64,000 bases of DNA from Coprousia sp963931435 (lineage in GTDB: Bacteria > Actinomycetota > Coriobacteriia > Coriobacteriales > Coriobacteriaceae). Shown here piece by piece: positions 49,507 through 58,416 of the stretch. Below the pieces are notes generated by a model. It searched no databases. It was not told the origin of the DNA and worked only from the letters and a program-made list of their open reading frames with translations. The stretch covers positions 496,001-560,000 of the forward strand of contig OZ007012.1 in assembly GCA_963931435.1 (NCBI GenBank), written 5' to 3'. The position numbers were made by a program, and so were the translations under genes. Numbering within the stretch: position 1 is the first letter of the stretch; each line of letters begins with the position of its first letter.

Positions 49507-50676
49507 ATGGACCGCCTGTTCGAGTACATGTCGCGTCAGCTGGCAGGCGTTACCAGTTCGTTTCATCGGTACATCTACCGCCAGATCAACTGGGACAACC
49601 ACATGCTCGGACTCGTCGGTCCACGCGGCGTGGGCAAGACGACGCTGTTTCTGCAGCGCATCAAGGAGGAGCATTCCGCAACGGATGCTTTGTACGTGTC
49701 GGCAGACCATATGTACTTCGCCGATCACACGCTGTATGAAACAGCCGAAGCCTTCTGCAAGATGGGTGGGCGCTACCTGTTCATCGACGAGGTCCACAAG
49801 TACCCGCAATGGTCACGAGAGCTCAAGATGATGTATGACTCCCTTCCGGATCTGCACATCTACTTCACTGGGTCCTCGGTGCTCGATATCGAGAAGGGTG
49901 AGGCTGATCTGAGCCGACGGGCTCCCAAGTACCTCATGCATGGGCTGTCGTTTCGCGAGTACCTGGCCATCGAGCAGGATATCGACATGGACCCCGTCTC
50001 GCTTGACGACATCCTTGCTCAGGGGGTGGAGATTCCAGGCGTCGACCATCCGCTTCCGCTGTTCCGTGCATACCTGCGCTGCGGCTACTATCCCTTTGGA
50101 TCGGATCCTGATTTCGAAACGGAGCTCGGACAGGTCATTACGCGGACGCTCGAGGTGGATATCCCCCAATACGCTGGTATGACGGTCGCGACGGGGCGCA
50201 AGCTCAAGCGGCTCATGGCCGTGGTGAGTACGCTCGCGCCGTTCAAGCCCAACATGGTGAGCTTGGGAAGCCAGATCCGTATCAGCAGGAACAACGTTGA
50301 GGAATACCTGGCGTATATGGAGAAGGCGGGTATGATCGCTCAGCTCAGGACGGGTGCCAAGGGCCTCGGGGCGCTGGGCAAGGCGGAGAAGATCTACCTC
50401 GACAACACCAACATTCTCTACAACCTGAGCGACGGGCGCGAAGATGTGGGCAACGTGCGCGAAACCTTCTTCTTCAACCAGATGCGGGTCGGGCATCACG
50501 TGACCGCTTCACCCATTTCCGATTTTCAGATAGGGGACAAGACGTTCGAAGTGGGTGGCAAGAACAAGGGGAAGAGCCAGATAAGGGATGCCGAGCATGG
50601 CTATATTGTCAAGGACGATATCGAGTTCGGATATGGCAACGTTCGGCCCCTGTGGACATTCGGTCTGACATACTAG
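49507..50676 (+). CDS. AAA ATPase with DUF4143 (archaeal-type ATPase family)
   Basis: 389 residues. LVGPRGVGKTTLFLQRIKEE near residue 37 is Walker A, YLFIDEVHKYPQWSRELKMM near residue 93 is Walker B, and FTGSSVLDIEKGEADLSRRA is sensor-like. The C-terminal part from about residue 200 is DUF4143, with a helix-turn-helix-like stretch (SLGSQIRISRNNVEEYLAYM) and a nuclease-like end (IGDKTFEVGGKNKGKSQIRD). Such proteins are common in gut bacteria; their role is unknown. The twin palindromes in front of it suggest strict repression. GAGAGGAG precedes ATG 49507. Composition is less GC-rich than the neighbours, suggesting transfer. Confidence 0.9.
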   Translation: MDRLFEYMSRQLAGVTSSFHRYIYRQINWDNHMLGLVGPRGVGKTTLFLQRIKEEHSATDALYVSADHMYFADHTLYETAEAFCKMGGRYLFIDEVHKYPQWSRELKMMYDSLPDLHIYFTGSSVLDIEKGEADLSRRAPKYLMHGLSFREYLAIEQDIDMDPVSLDDILAQGVEIPGVDHPLPLFRAYLRCGYYPFGSDPDFETELGQVITRTLEVDIPQYAGMTVATGRKLKRLMAVVSTLAPFKPNMVSLGSQIRISRNNVEEYLAYMEKAGMIAQLRTGAKGLGALGKAEKIYLDNTNILYNLSDGREDVGNVRETFFFNQMRVGHHVTASPISDFQIGDKTFEVGGKNKGKSQIRDAEHGYIVKDDIEFGYGNVRPLWTFGLTY

Positions 50677-51387
50677 GGCCTTGTCGTGTGTTTCCGGCCA
50701 AGGGTTTTGCCCGTCTGACCGGGATCTGAAAAACGCGCGGCGCCCCTGTTTTCATCCTTCGTTGATTACCGGTGGAAAGCTGCGCGCGGCCGCTGGAGCA
50801 AGCCACCGGCGCGCCCGAGGCGAAGCGGACATGCGCCGACGATACACGGCCAAACGGCGAGCTGTCGGCGCGCCCGGGCGGAGCGCCCCGCAGGCGCTCT
50901 TCGACGGGGTCAGCGCCAGCCATCGGATGGAGAGGGGCTTTCGGAGGCGCTTTCGCCGGGTAAAGCGTTTCCAGTTTGTTTCGGCCGGCCCCTCATGACG
51001 GTCCATCCGCCACCGCGCGCGATACTTGAAAAACTCAGCAAATGCGACGACGGGGCGAGTACCGGACGCGCGTGCCACAGCGAGCGGGGGAGCGTGAGAA
51101 CCCGCGGCGCGCGGCTGGGAACACACCCTCGAGCAGCTCGGCTGAACGCGCGCGCCGCGCAGCGCCGCCCAAGGCGGCGGATGCGGCGGCAGCGGCGGGG
51201 GAGCGACCCCGCCGCGAGGGCGGCAGCGCCGCCCGTGCTTGCTCCCCAGCGGGCGATCCCCGCTCGGAGCGCGCGCCGGTACGCCGCGCCGGAGCCCCCG
51301 TTACCGGGCATCGCACGAGGCCCTGCCTCGCATTTCCTGAAGGTGCCATCACGAGCGCGGATGCGCGACGAGGGAAGCGAGGGCTGT
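50677..51387. other. Long leader region of the ilv operon
   Basis: About 700 bp without a supportable gene. The first 350 bp are GC-rich and featureless apart from short hairpins. TTGAAA at about 51027 may be a -35. A T-box-like stem lies at 51046-51131, followed by several strong GC hairpins, such as GCCGCC-CAA-GGCGGC near 51165-51180 and GGGCGGC-AGC-GCCGCCC near 51218-51234. The ATG of ilvD follows. Confidence 0.5.
51046..51131 (+). promoter_or_regulatory. Possible T-box-like stem I
   Basis: CCGG-A-CGCGCG (51062-51072) pairs with CGCGCG-G-CTGG (51108-51118). An internal loop with AGTA (51058-51061) faces GAA (51119-51121), as in the T-box specifier loop. The distal part has AGCGAG (51079-51084, compare AGAGAG) and an apical loop ending GTGAGAA (51094-51100) closed by GCGGG/CCCGC. 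These match stem I of tRNA-sensing T-box leaders. However, no TGGN antiterminator bulge was found downstream, and the specifier codon cannot be read with confidence. Confidence 0.4.
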
Positions 51388-53052
51388 ATGGAACTGCGGA
51401 GCGATGCCGTCAAGAAGGGGCTGGCGCGAGCGCCGCACCGTAGTCTCCTTAAGGCAGACGGTCTCACCGACGAGGAGCTCTCCCGGCCGCTCGTGGCCGT
51501 GGTTTCGGCGCAAAACGAGGTCATCCCCGGCCACATTCACCTGCAGCAGATTGCCGACGCCGTGAAGGCCGGCGTGCGCATGGCGGGCGGCACGCCCCTG
51601 CAGATCAACACGATCGGCGTGTGCGACGGCATCGCCATGAACCACGAGGGCATGCACTATTCGCTCACGAGCCGCGAGGTCATCGCCGACTCGGTGGAGT
51701 GCGCCATCCAAGGGCACCAGTTCGACGCCATGGTGCTGATTCCCAGCTGCGACAAGATCGTGCCCGGCATGATCATGGCGGCGGCGCGGCTCAACATCCC
51801 CACCATGCTCGTCTCCGGCGGTCCCATGCTCGCCGGACATGACAAATGCGGTCACCAGACCGACCTCAACACGCTCTTTGACGCGGTGGGTCAGGTTACG
51901 GCCGGCACCATGACCCCCGAGGAGTGCGCATGGCTCGAGAACACCGCCTGCCCCACCTGCGGCAGCTGCTCGGGCATGTTCACCGCGAACTCCATCTGCT
52001 GCCTCGCCGAGGCGCTGGGCTTGGCGCTTCCCGGCAACGGTACCGTGCCTGCGGTCTATGCGGAGCGCATCCGCCTTGCCAAGGAAACCGGCATGAAGGT
52101 CATGGAGCTCATCGATCAGGGCATCTCCGCGCTCGACATTCTGAGCCCGGCCGCCATCCATAACGGCATGGTGCTCGACATGGCCTTTGGCGGCTCCACC
52201 AACACGATGCTGCACCTCACGGCCATCGCCCACGAGGCGGGCTGCGACGTCTCCATGCAAGATTGGGACGAGGTCTCGGCCAAGACTCCCAACATCGTGC
52301 GCATCGCGCCGGCGGGCCCGCTGCACATCGAGGACCTCAACGCCGTGGGCGGCATCCCGGCCATCATCGGCGTGCTGGGACGCGCCGGCCTGCTGGATGA
52401 GACCGCCTGCACCTGCCATGGCTGCATGAAGGAGTGGATCGAGCAGTGCCCGCCGGCCGACGGCGAGATCGTGCGCGAGATCGACCACGCCTACAGTCCC
52501 ACCGGTGGCCTCAAGGTCATGCAGGGCAACCTCGCCCCCGATTGCTGCGTGGTCAAAAAGAGCGCCGTGGCACCCGACATGTGGCAGTTCACGGGCCAGG
52601 CGCGCGTGTTTGACAGCGAGGAGGCCGCGTGCGAGGCGATCTTTGGCGGCCAGATCCAGCCGGGCGACGTGGTGGTGATTCGCTACGAGGGTCCGGCCGG
52701 CGGTCCCGGTATGCGCGAGATGCTCACGCCCACCTCGGCCATCTGCGGCATGGGACTCGACCACTCGGTGGCGCTCATCACCGATGGCCGCTTCTCCGGT
52801 GCGAGCAAGGGCCCCTGCATCGGGCATGTTTCGCCCGAGGCCGCGGCCGGTGGCCCCATCGCGCTGGTGGAGGAGGGCGATACGATCGCGATCGACATCG
52901 AGGCGGGCACCATCGAGCTCAAGGTCTCCGACGACGAGCTTGCCCGCCGCCGCGCCGCATGGCAGCCGCCCGCACCCAAGTACACCCGTGGCGTGCTCGC
53001 GCGCTACGCGAAACTCGTCACCTCGGCCGATAAGGGGGCATATCTCTCATGA
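51388..53052 (+). CDS. ilvD: Dihydroxy-acid dehydratase
   Basis: Iron-sulfur enzyme that dehydrates dihydroxy acids to the 2-oxo acid precursors of valine, leucine and isoleucine. SDAVKKGLARAPHRSLLKA opens the protein, SCDKIVPGMIMAAARLNIP and TCGSCSGMFTANSICCLAEA carry cluster cysteines, and DGRFSGASKGPCIGHVSPEA lies near the C-terminus. The 554-residue length is standard. ATG at 51388 is chosen from family length; upstream in-frame sequence is the non-coding leader. First gene of ilvDBNC, overlapping ilvB by ATGA. Confidence 0.96.
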   Translation: MELRSDAVKKGLARAPHRSLLKADGLTDEELSRPLVAVVSAQNEVIPGHIHLQQIADAVKAGVRMAGGTPLQINTIGVCDGIAMNHEGMHYSLTSREVIADSVECAIQGHQFDAMVLIPSCDKIVPGMIMAAARLNIPTMLVSGGPMLAGHDKCGHQTDLNTLFDAVGQVTAGTMTPEECAWLENTACPTCGSCSGMFTANSICCLAEALGLALPGNGTVPAVYAERIRLAKETGMKVMELIDQGISALDILSPAAIHNGMVLDMAFGGSTNTMLHLTAIAHEAGCDVSMQDWDEVSAKTPNIVRIAPAGPLHIEDLNAVGGIPAIIGVLGRAGLLDETACTCHGCMKEWIEQCPPADGEIVREIDHAYSPTGGLKVMQGNLAPDCCVVKKSAVAPDMWQFTGQARVFDSEEAACEAIFGGQIQPGDVVVIRYEGPAGGPGMREMLTPTSAICGMGLDHSVALITDGRFSGASKGPCIGHVSPEAAAGGPIALVEEGDTIAIDIEAGTIELKVSDDELARRRAAWQPPAPKYTRGVLARYAKLVTSADKGAYLS

Positions 53053-55304
53053 CCGATTCCGTGAACGCCCGCACGGCCGGCGCGACCGCGGCAGTGCAGG
53101 GCACGGACGCCGCAGCGGTAGTGGTGCCCGCCACGGGCACCCCGGTCGCCGGAAGCCCGCGCACGCCGGACATGCCCGACGACATTCGCCAGCATCTCTG
53201 CTCAAGTGCCGCGCGCACGCCTGCCGGCTCGGGTGATGGCACCACGCGCGAGGAGCGCTTGGCCTTAAAGGAGCTCGCCTTCTCGGGCAAGCCCTTTGGC
53301 CCGGGGAGCCATACCGAGAAAGAGGGCACCACCATGACCGGCGCCCAGGCGATCATCGCCTCGCTCGAGGCCGAGGGCGTGGACACCGTCTTTGGCTATC
53401 CCGGCGGTCAGGCCATCAAGATCTACGACGCGCTGTATGACTCCACCAAGATCCACCATATCCTGGCCCGTCACGAGCAGGCCGCCGTGCACGAGGCCGA
53501 CGGCTACGCGCGCGCCACGGGCAAGGTGGGTGTGGTGCTCGTGACGAGCGGTCCTGGCGCCACCAACACGGTGACGGGTATCGCTACGGCCTACATGGAC
53601 TCGGTCCCGCTCGTGGTGATCACCGGGCAGGTGACGCGCGGGGTCATTGGCACCGACGCCTTCCAAGAGGCCGACATCGTGGGCATCACCATGCCTGTGG
53701 TGAAGCACAGCTACCTGTTGCAGTCCAACGACGACCTCACGCGCACCTTCCGCGAGGCGTTCTACATCGCCTCGACGGGCCGGCCTGGCCCGGTGCTCAT
53801 TGACGTGCCGAGCGACCTGGCGGGCGAGCAGATGGTGTTCCACTACCCTGACTCGGTAGACATTCCCAGCTACCGGCCTACGTATCGCGGCAACGCCAAG
53901 CAGGTCAAGCAGGCTGTCGAGCTCATCCGCGCCGCGCAGCGCCCCGTGATCATCGCCGGCGGCGGCGTGGTCACGAGCCATGCCTGTGTCGAGGTGGTCG
54001 AGCTCGCCGAGAAGATGCAGATTCCCGTGGTGACGACGCTTCTGGGCAAGGCGGCCATGCCCTGCTCGAACCCGCTCAACCTGGGCCCCGTGGGCATGCA
54101 CGGCTCCAAGTACGCCAACATGGCGCTCACCGAGTGCGATCTGATCATCGCGGTGGGCGCGCGGTTCTCCGATCGCGTGACCGGCAAGCTGTCCGAGTTC
54201 GCACCGCATGCCAAGGTGATTCACATCGACATCGACCCCGCCGAGATCGGCAAGGTGCGCGACCCGCAGGTGCCCATCGTGGGCGACGCGCGCAACGTGG
54301 TCGCCGCGATTAACGAGCGGCTCGACCGGCTGGGCGCCACGCCGCAGGACGATGCGTGGATCGAGACGGTCAACACCTGGCGCGACCGCTGGCCGTTCTA
54401 CACCGAGGATTTTGCCGACTACCCCGACCGCATTGCGCCCGAGCAGGTGCTCGAGCGGCTCTCCGCCAAGCTCGACCCGCATGCGAGCGTGGTCACCACC
54501 GAGGTGGGCCAGCATCAGATGTGGGCGCACCAGCACATCCATCGCGAGGAATCGCGCACGTTCATCTCGTCGGGCGGTCTGGGCACCATGGGCTTTGGTT
54601 TCCCGGCGGCCATCGGCGCCAAGATCGGGCGGCCGAACGCGCAGGTGGTGTGCATCGCCGGCGACGGATCGATCCAGATGAACATCCAAGAGATGGCCAC
54701 GGCGATCGGCAACGGCGTCGCGGTGAAGGTGCTCCTGATCGACAACAACGCGCTGGGCATGGTGCACCAGTGGCAGCGCCTGTTCTACCACGAGCGCTAC
54801 TCCTGCACCGAGTTCACGGCGAACCCCGATTTTGTGAAGCTTGCCGAGGCGTACGGCTGGGCGGCCGAGCGCATCAGCCGGCCCGACGAGATCGATGCGG
54901 CGCTCGACCGCATGCTCGCGAGCGATCGGCCCTACCTGCTCGACGTGATCATCCCCACGGCGCAGACCGTCTACCCCATGGTGGCGCCGGGTGCCGCGCT
55001 TGACGATATCATCGGCGCGATCGACGTGACGCTGGGCGGGGTGCGCGTGACCGAGAAGGGCATGAGCCCCGCGGGCGAGACGGCCGGCGCCATTGCCGAG
55101 CCGCTGCCGCTGAACAAGGTGACCGACGGCTCGTTTAGGACGTCGGGGGCCACGCGCGTGGCTGCCGGCGAGGCGACGCTCGGCACCGGGAGCGAGGCGC
55201 GCCCGCTGCACGTGAGCGGAGCCGCGGCAGCCGATGCTTCGGCGGCGGCCGGCGCCGGGACTGCCGATGCCGCCGAAGCGACGGCGCCTGAGGGAGGCGA
55301 GTGA
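53049..55304 (+). CDS. ilvB: Acetolactate synthase catalytic subunit with extensions at both ends
   Basis: ThDP enzyme that condenses pyruvate with pyruvate or 2-oxobutanoate. VFGYPGGQAIKIYDALYDST, RHEQAAVHEADGYARATGKV (catalytic Glu), TSGPGATNTVTGIATAYMDS and GDGSIQMNIQEMATAIGNGV (metal-diphosphate site) are present, as is FAD-domain sequence. From ATG 53049, which overlaps ilvD (ATGA), the protein has 751 residues. The family core begins at Met96 (ATG 53334) and ends about 80 residues before the stop; both tails are Ala/Gly/Thr-rich. A start at 53334 is possible, but the overlap favours the long form. Confidence 0.94.
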   Translation: MTDSVNARTAGATAAVQGTDAAAVVVPATGTPVAGSPRTPDMPDDIRQHLCSSAARTPAGSGDGTTREERLALKELAFSGKPFGPGSHTEKEGTTMTGAQAIIASLEAEGVDTVFGYPGGQAIKIYDALYDSTKIHHILARHEQAAVHEADGYARATGKVGVVLVTSGPGATNTVTGIATAYMDSVPLVVITGQVTRGVIGTDAFQEADIVGITMPVVKHSYLLQSNDDLTRTFREAFYIASTGRPGPVLIDVPSDLAGEQMVFHYPDSVDIPSYRPTYRGNAKQVKQAVELIRAAQRPVIIAGGGVVTSHACVEVVELAEKMQIPVVTTLLGKAAMPCSNPLNLGPVGMHGSKYANMALTECDLIIAVGARFSDRVTGKLSEFAPHAKVIHIDIDPAEIGKVRDPQVPIVGDARNVVAAINERLDRLGATPQDDAWIETVNTWRDRWPFYTEDFADYPDRIAPEQVLERLSAKLDPHASVVTTEVGQHQMWAHQHIHREESRTFISSGGLGTMGFGFPAAIGAKIGRPNAQVVCIAGDGSIQMNIQEMATAIGNGVAVKVLLIDNNALGMVHQWQRLFYHERYSCTEFTANPDFVKLAEAYGWAAERISRPDEIDAALDRMLASDRPYLLDVIIPTAQTVYPMVAPGAALDDIIGAIDVTLGGVRVTEKGMSPAGETAGAIAEPLPLNKVTDGSFRTSGATRVAAGEATLGTGSEARPLHVSGAAAADASAAAGAGTADAAEATAPEGGE

Positions 55305-55305
55305 C

Positions 55306-55791
55306 ATGAAGTACATCCTCTCGGTTCTGGTGGAGAACAAGCCCGGGGTGCTCAGCCGCGTCACGGGGCTCATCAGCCGTCGCGGCTTTAACATCGACTC
55401 GCTCACCGTGGCGCCCACCGAGGACCGCACCATGAGCCGCATGACGATCATCGTGAACGCCGACGAGGTGGCCTACGAGCAGCTCACCAAGCAGCTGCAC
55501 AAGCTCGTCTCGGTATACAAGATCTCGGATCTCACTGAGGAGGACGCCATCGAGCGCGAGCTCGTGCTGTTTAAGGTGGTGGCGCCGCCCGATCGCCGGC
55601 ACGAGATCATCGAGATCGCTAACATCTTCCGCGCGAACATCGTGGACGTGGGCAAGAACTCGCTCACGGTGGAGGCCACGGGTACCCAGAGCAAGCTCGA
55701 CGCGATGGAGGACCTGTTCCGGAGCTACGGCATCCGGCAGCTCACGCGCACGGGCAAGATCGCGATGAGCCGCGGCGCGCGCGACGCGTAA
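55306..55791 (+). CDS. ilvN: Acetolactate synthase small (regulatory) subunit
   Basis: 161-residue regulatory partner of IlvB that confers valine feedback. The N-terminal ACT domain reads YILSVLVENKPGVLSRVTGL and SRRGFNIDSLTVAPTEDRTM. The C-terminal part (ELVLFKVVAPPDRRHEIIEI and RANIVDVGKNSLTVEATG) is the ALS_ss_C domain. The length is typical of the IlvH/IlvN long form. It begins one base after the ilvB stop codon, with GGGAGG upstream. Confidence 0.96.
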   Translation: MKYILSVLVENKPGVLSRVTGLISRRGFNIDSLTVAPTEDRTMSRMTIIVNADEVAYEQLTKQLHKLVSVYKISDLTEEDAIERELVLFKVVAPPDRRHEIIEIANIFRANIVDVGKNSLTVEATGTQSKLDAMEDLFRSYGIRQLTRTGKIAMSRGARDA

Positions 55792-55972
55792 AGGCGCTCG
55801 CTAGGACAGGTGGGCTCGGGGCGGAACTGTACTGTTACTTGGCAGCCCGGGTTTCAAGCGTTTCCTGCGAGCAGCATGGCAGGGGTTATCCCGCGTCGCG
55901 ACAGGTGCGGTGACCATAGGTAGGGTCCCAAACCGCAAGGTTGAAGGAGTCGGTAAGGTAAGGAGTTAGAAC

Positions 55973-56968
55973 ATGGCAGTAACCATCTACTACGAGGCAG
56001 ATTGCAAGCCCGAGGTCATCCAGGGCATGAAGATCGCCGTGATCGGCTACGGTTCGCAGGGGCACGCCCACGCGCTGAACCTGATGGACTCGGGTTGCGA
56101 CGTACGCGTGGGTCTGCGCGAGGGCTCGAGCTCGTGGGCCAAGGCCGAGGAGGCGGGCCTCAAGGTGTGCGACATGGACACCGCGGCCGAGGAAGCCGAC
56201 CTCATCATGATGCTCACCCCCGATGAGACCCAGCCGAAGGTCTACGAGGAGCACATCAAGGCGCACCTGAAGCCGGGCAACACCCTCGCGTTCGCGCACG
56301 GCTTCAACATCCACTACGGCTACATCGTGCCGCCGGAGGACGTGAACGTGATCATGTGCGCGCCCAAGGGCCCGGGTCACATCGTGCGTCGTCAGTTCAC
56401 CGAGGGCTCCGGCGTGCCGGATCTGGCCTGCGTGCAGCAGGACGCCACGGGTAACGCGTGGGACATCGCGCTCGCGTACTGCTGGGGCGTGGGCGGCGCG
56501 CGCTCGGGCATCATCAAGGCCACGTTCAAGGAGGAGACCGAAGAGGACCTCTTTGGCGAGCAGGCGGTGCTCTGCGGCGGCCTCGTGGAGCTCGTGAAGG
56601 CCGGCTTCGAGACCCTTACCGAGGCGGGTTATCCGCCGGAGCTCGCCTACTTTGAGTGCTACCACGAGATGAAGATGATCGTGGACCTCATGTACGAGAG
56701 CGGCATCCACTTCATGAACTACTCGATCTCCAACACCGCCGAGTACGGCGAGTACTACGCCGGCCCGAAGGTCATCAACGAGGAGAGCCGCAAGGCCATG
56801 AAGCAGATCCTGGCGCGCATTCAGGACGGCAGCTTTGCGCAGGAGTTCGTGGACGACTGCAACAACGGTCACAAGTGGCTGCTCGAGCAGCGCGAGAAGA
56901 TCAACGAGCACGAGATCGAGAAGGTCGGCGAGAAGATCCGCTCGATGTTCAGCTGGATCAAGAAATAG
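55973..56968 (+). CDS. ilvC: Ketol-acid reductoisomerase (class I)
   Basis: NAD(P)H- and magnesium-dependent second step of branched-chain amino acid synthesis. IAVIGYGSQGHAHALNLMDS is the Rossmann motif; VGLREGSSSWAKAEEAG is the cofactor loop, whose serines are usual for NADPH preference. CAPKGPGHIVRRQFTEGSG and the C-terminal helical domain with ETEEDLFGEQAVLCGGLVEL and YFECYHEMKMIVDLMYE carry the metal ligands. The 331-residue length is the class I form. AAGGAG precedes the ATG. It lies 181 bp after ilvN and may have its own promoter. Confidence 0.97.
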   Translation: MAVTIYYEADCKPEVIQGMKIAVIGYGSQGHAHALNLMDSGCDVRVGLREGSSSWAKAEEAGLKVCDMDTAAEEADLIMMLTPDETQPKVYEEHIKAHLKPGNTLAFAHGFNIHYGYIVPPEDVNVIMCAPKGPGHIVRRQFTEGSGVPDLACVQQDATGNAWDIALAYCWGVGGARSGIIKATFKEETEEDLFGEQAVLCGGLVELVKAGFETLTEAGYPPELAYFECYHEMKMIVDLMYESGIHFMNYSISNTAEYGEYYAGPKVINEESRKAMKQILARIQDGSFAQEFVDDCNNGHKWLLEQREKINEHEIEKVGEKIRSMFSWIKK

Positions 56969-57024
56969 CTGCATTCCCGCCCGATAATGCCCGCCCGATA
57001 ACCGTGCCGGCAGGCACGCGATCA

Positions 57025-57058
57025 GCGGCCCGCGCCTCGTTCGAGGGGCGCGGGCCGC
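57025..57058 (+). terminator. Strong GC hairpin after ilvC
   Basis: GCGGCCCGCGCCTC (57025-57038) pairs with GAGGGGCGCGGGCCGC (57043-57058), leaving a two-base bulge. There is no T-run. A smaller GTGCC-GGCA-GGCAC hairpin precedes it at 57004-57017. It lies between convergent genes and could stop both. Confidence 0.55.
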
Positions 57059-57109
57059 ATGCGTACCAGTTGCGGTCGGTGTATCGGCCGAGGCGGCCGG
57101 TCCGGGTGC

Positions 57110-57658
57110 CTACGCTTTACGTGTCTTGAGCTGGTCGACGAGCGGCTGCAGGTAGGCGCGCTTGCAGCCGTCGAAGCCGCGCCGCATGCCAGCGAGCGCC
57201 TCGGCGTCGCGCTTGACGCCTTTGCGGGCGCTTGCCGCGAGCATCTTGAAGTAGATGCGCATCATGATCTTGTCCGGGAGGCTCAAGCGCTCGAAGTGGA
57301 AATCACCCTGGCAGTAGACCCAGGGGAGGTCGGGGTACTTGTCGGCCGGGAAGGAGCGCCGGAACGCCTCCTCGTGCTCGGTGGCAGAGTAGTCCGCATC
57401 GGGCATGGGGGTGGCGCCGACGGCGACCACGGCGTAGCGCTTCTCGGGGTGCGCCGCCATATAGGCCTTGAACTCCTTCGAGCCCTTGAGCGCTGCGGCG
57501 TGGAACCATCCGCAGAGCACCACCAGGTCCGCCGCGGTCGCCCGGGCCTCGATCTCGTCCAGGGGATAGCAGGAACAACCCAGGTCCTCTGTGAGCCATT
57601 CCGCATATCGTTTCGCCGAGCCGGTCTGCGAGCAATACACCACTACCGCGTTCATCAT
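57110..57658 (-). CDS. Flavodoxin-domain protein
   Basis: 182-residue FMN-binding protein. VVVYCSQTGSAKRYAEWLTE at the N-terminus is the flavodoxin phosphate loop (S-x-T-G-S/N-T type), and ADLVVLCGWFHAAALKGSKE and RYAVVAVGATPMPDADYSAT are the following strands and loops. The tail FERLSLPDKIMMRIYFKMLA resembles the flavodoxin/protoporphyrinogen-oxidase (HemG-like) family, where a helical end follows the fold. Two ATGs (57658, 57655) follow AAGGTGG. It faces ilvC, tail to tail. Electron partner unknown. Confidence 0.82.
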   Translation of the reverse strand: MMNAVVVYCSQTGSAKRYAEWLTEDLGCSCYPLDEIEARATAADLVVLCGWFHAAALKGSKEFKAYMAAHPEKRYAVVAVGATPMPDADYSATEHEEAFRRSFPADKYPDLPWVYCQGDFHFERLSLPDKIMMRIYFKMLAASARKGVKRDAEALAGMRRGFDGCKRAYLQPLVDQLKTRKA

Positions 57659-57909
57659 GCACCACCTTGATGGGCGTTTGCGACGTGATCAGTATTCCCA
57701 GGCGACGCCCACCCCGCGAGCCCGGGGCACGTCCCTTACAAAACGCTGACGAAGGAAGATGGGACGGCGAGGGGCCGTCACGGAAAGCCAAACAACGTGG
57801 GAACGGAAGGTGAGGGTATACGTATCGTGAGTGTTGTTCAGCTTGTATGAAAGCGGGGTGGAACGTGCTTCAGATTGAAGATATTAGAACCGCGGCTGCT
57901 CCGGACGCA

Positions 57910-58416
57910 TTACCTCGCTGCAGCCGGCACGCCGGTATCGTGTTGCAGCAGCTCGGCGAGCTCCCGGCGGGTGTGGATGCCCAAGAGTGTATATCCGCGG
58001 GCACGATAGGCGTTAACGGTGCCGCGCGCCACGTTGAGCTCGCGGCAGATTTCCTCGGTTGTGCGTCCTTGGGCGATGCGCGCGAGCGCCCGCGCTTGCA
58101 GGTCGCTTGCCCCGCGGCCGCGCAGGTAGAGCACACAGCGCTCTTCGTCGAGTGTGCAGGCGGTATCCGTGGGCTCGGTGGCGATCGCGTGCCAGGCGAT
58201 GGCGCAGGAGATTAGGTAGACAACGACGGCAACAACAGGGCCGCTCGCGATCGTGCGGTACGCGGAGAGCATGACCCCCACGTTGGCAAACCCGGGCGAC
58301 ATGCCTATGCCGAGCCCGCACGCGAGGGCCGCCGCTGCCACCATGGCGAGCCTCCCCGTGGCCGTCTGCCGCAACCTGCTCTTCGATGCCGCTGTTTCCT
58401 GCGTTGAGGCCATCAT
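57910..58416 (-). CDS. LuxR-type DNA-binding protein with two membrane helices, probably truncated
   Basis: 168 residues. Two hydrophobic stretches (LAMVAAAALACGLGIGMSPG and VVAVVVYLISCAIAWHAI) precede a LuxR-type helix-turn-helix: LQARALARIAQGRTTEEICR, ELNVARGTVNAYRARGYTLL and HTRRELAELL. Coriobacteria have many LuxR proteins with ten to twelve N-terminal membrane segments. This one keeps only two, and its ATG has no ribosome site, so it may be the tail of such a regulator. HTH and flavodoxin genes run in the same direction, separated by about 250 bp. Confidence 0.65.
   Translation of the reverse strand: MMASTQETAASKSRLRQTATGRLAMVAAAALACGLGIGMSPGFANVGVMLSAYRTIASGPVVAVVVYLISCAIAWHAIATEPTDTACTLDEERCVLYLRGRGASDLQARALARIAQGRTTEEICRELNVARGTVNAYRARGYTLLGIHTRRELAELLQHDTGVPAAAR

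Noticed and set aside
51218..51234. AGGGCGGCAGCGCC as the T-box antiterminator motif
   Set aside because: The T-box bulge needs TGGN to pair with the tRNA end; this has CGGC and is simply one arm of a GC hairpin.
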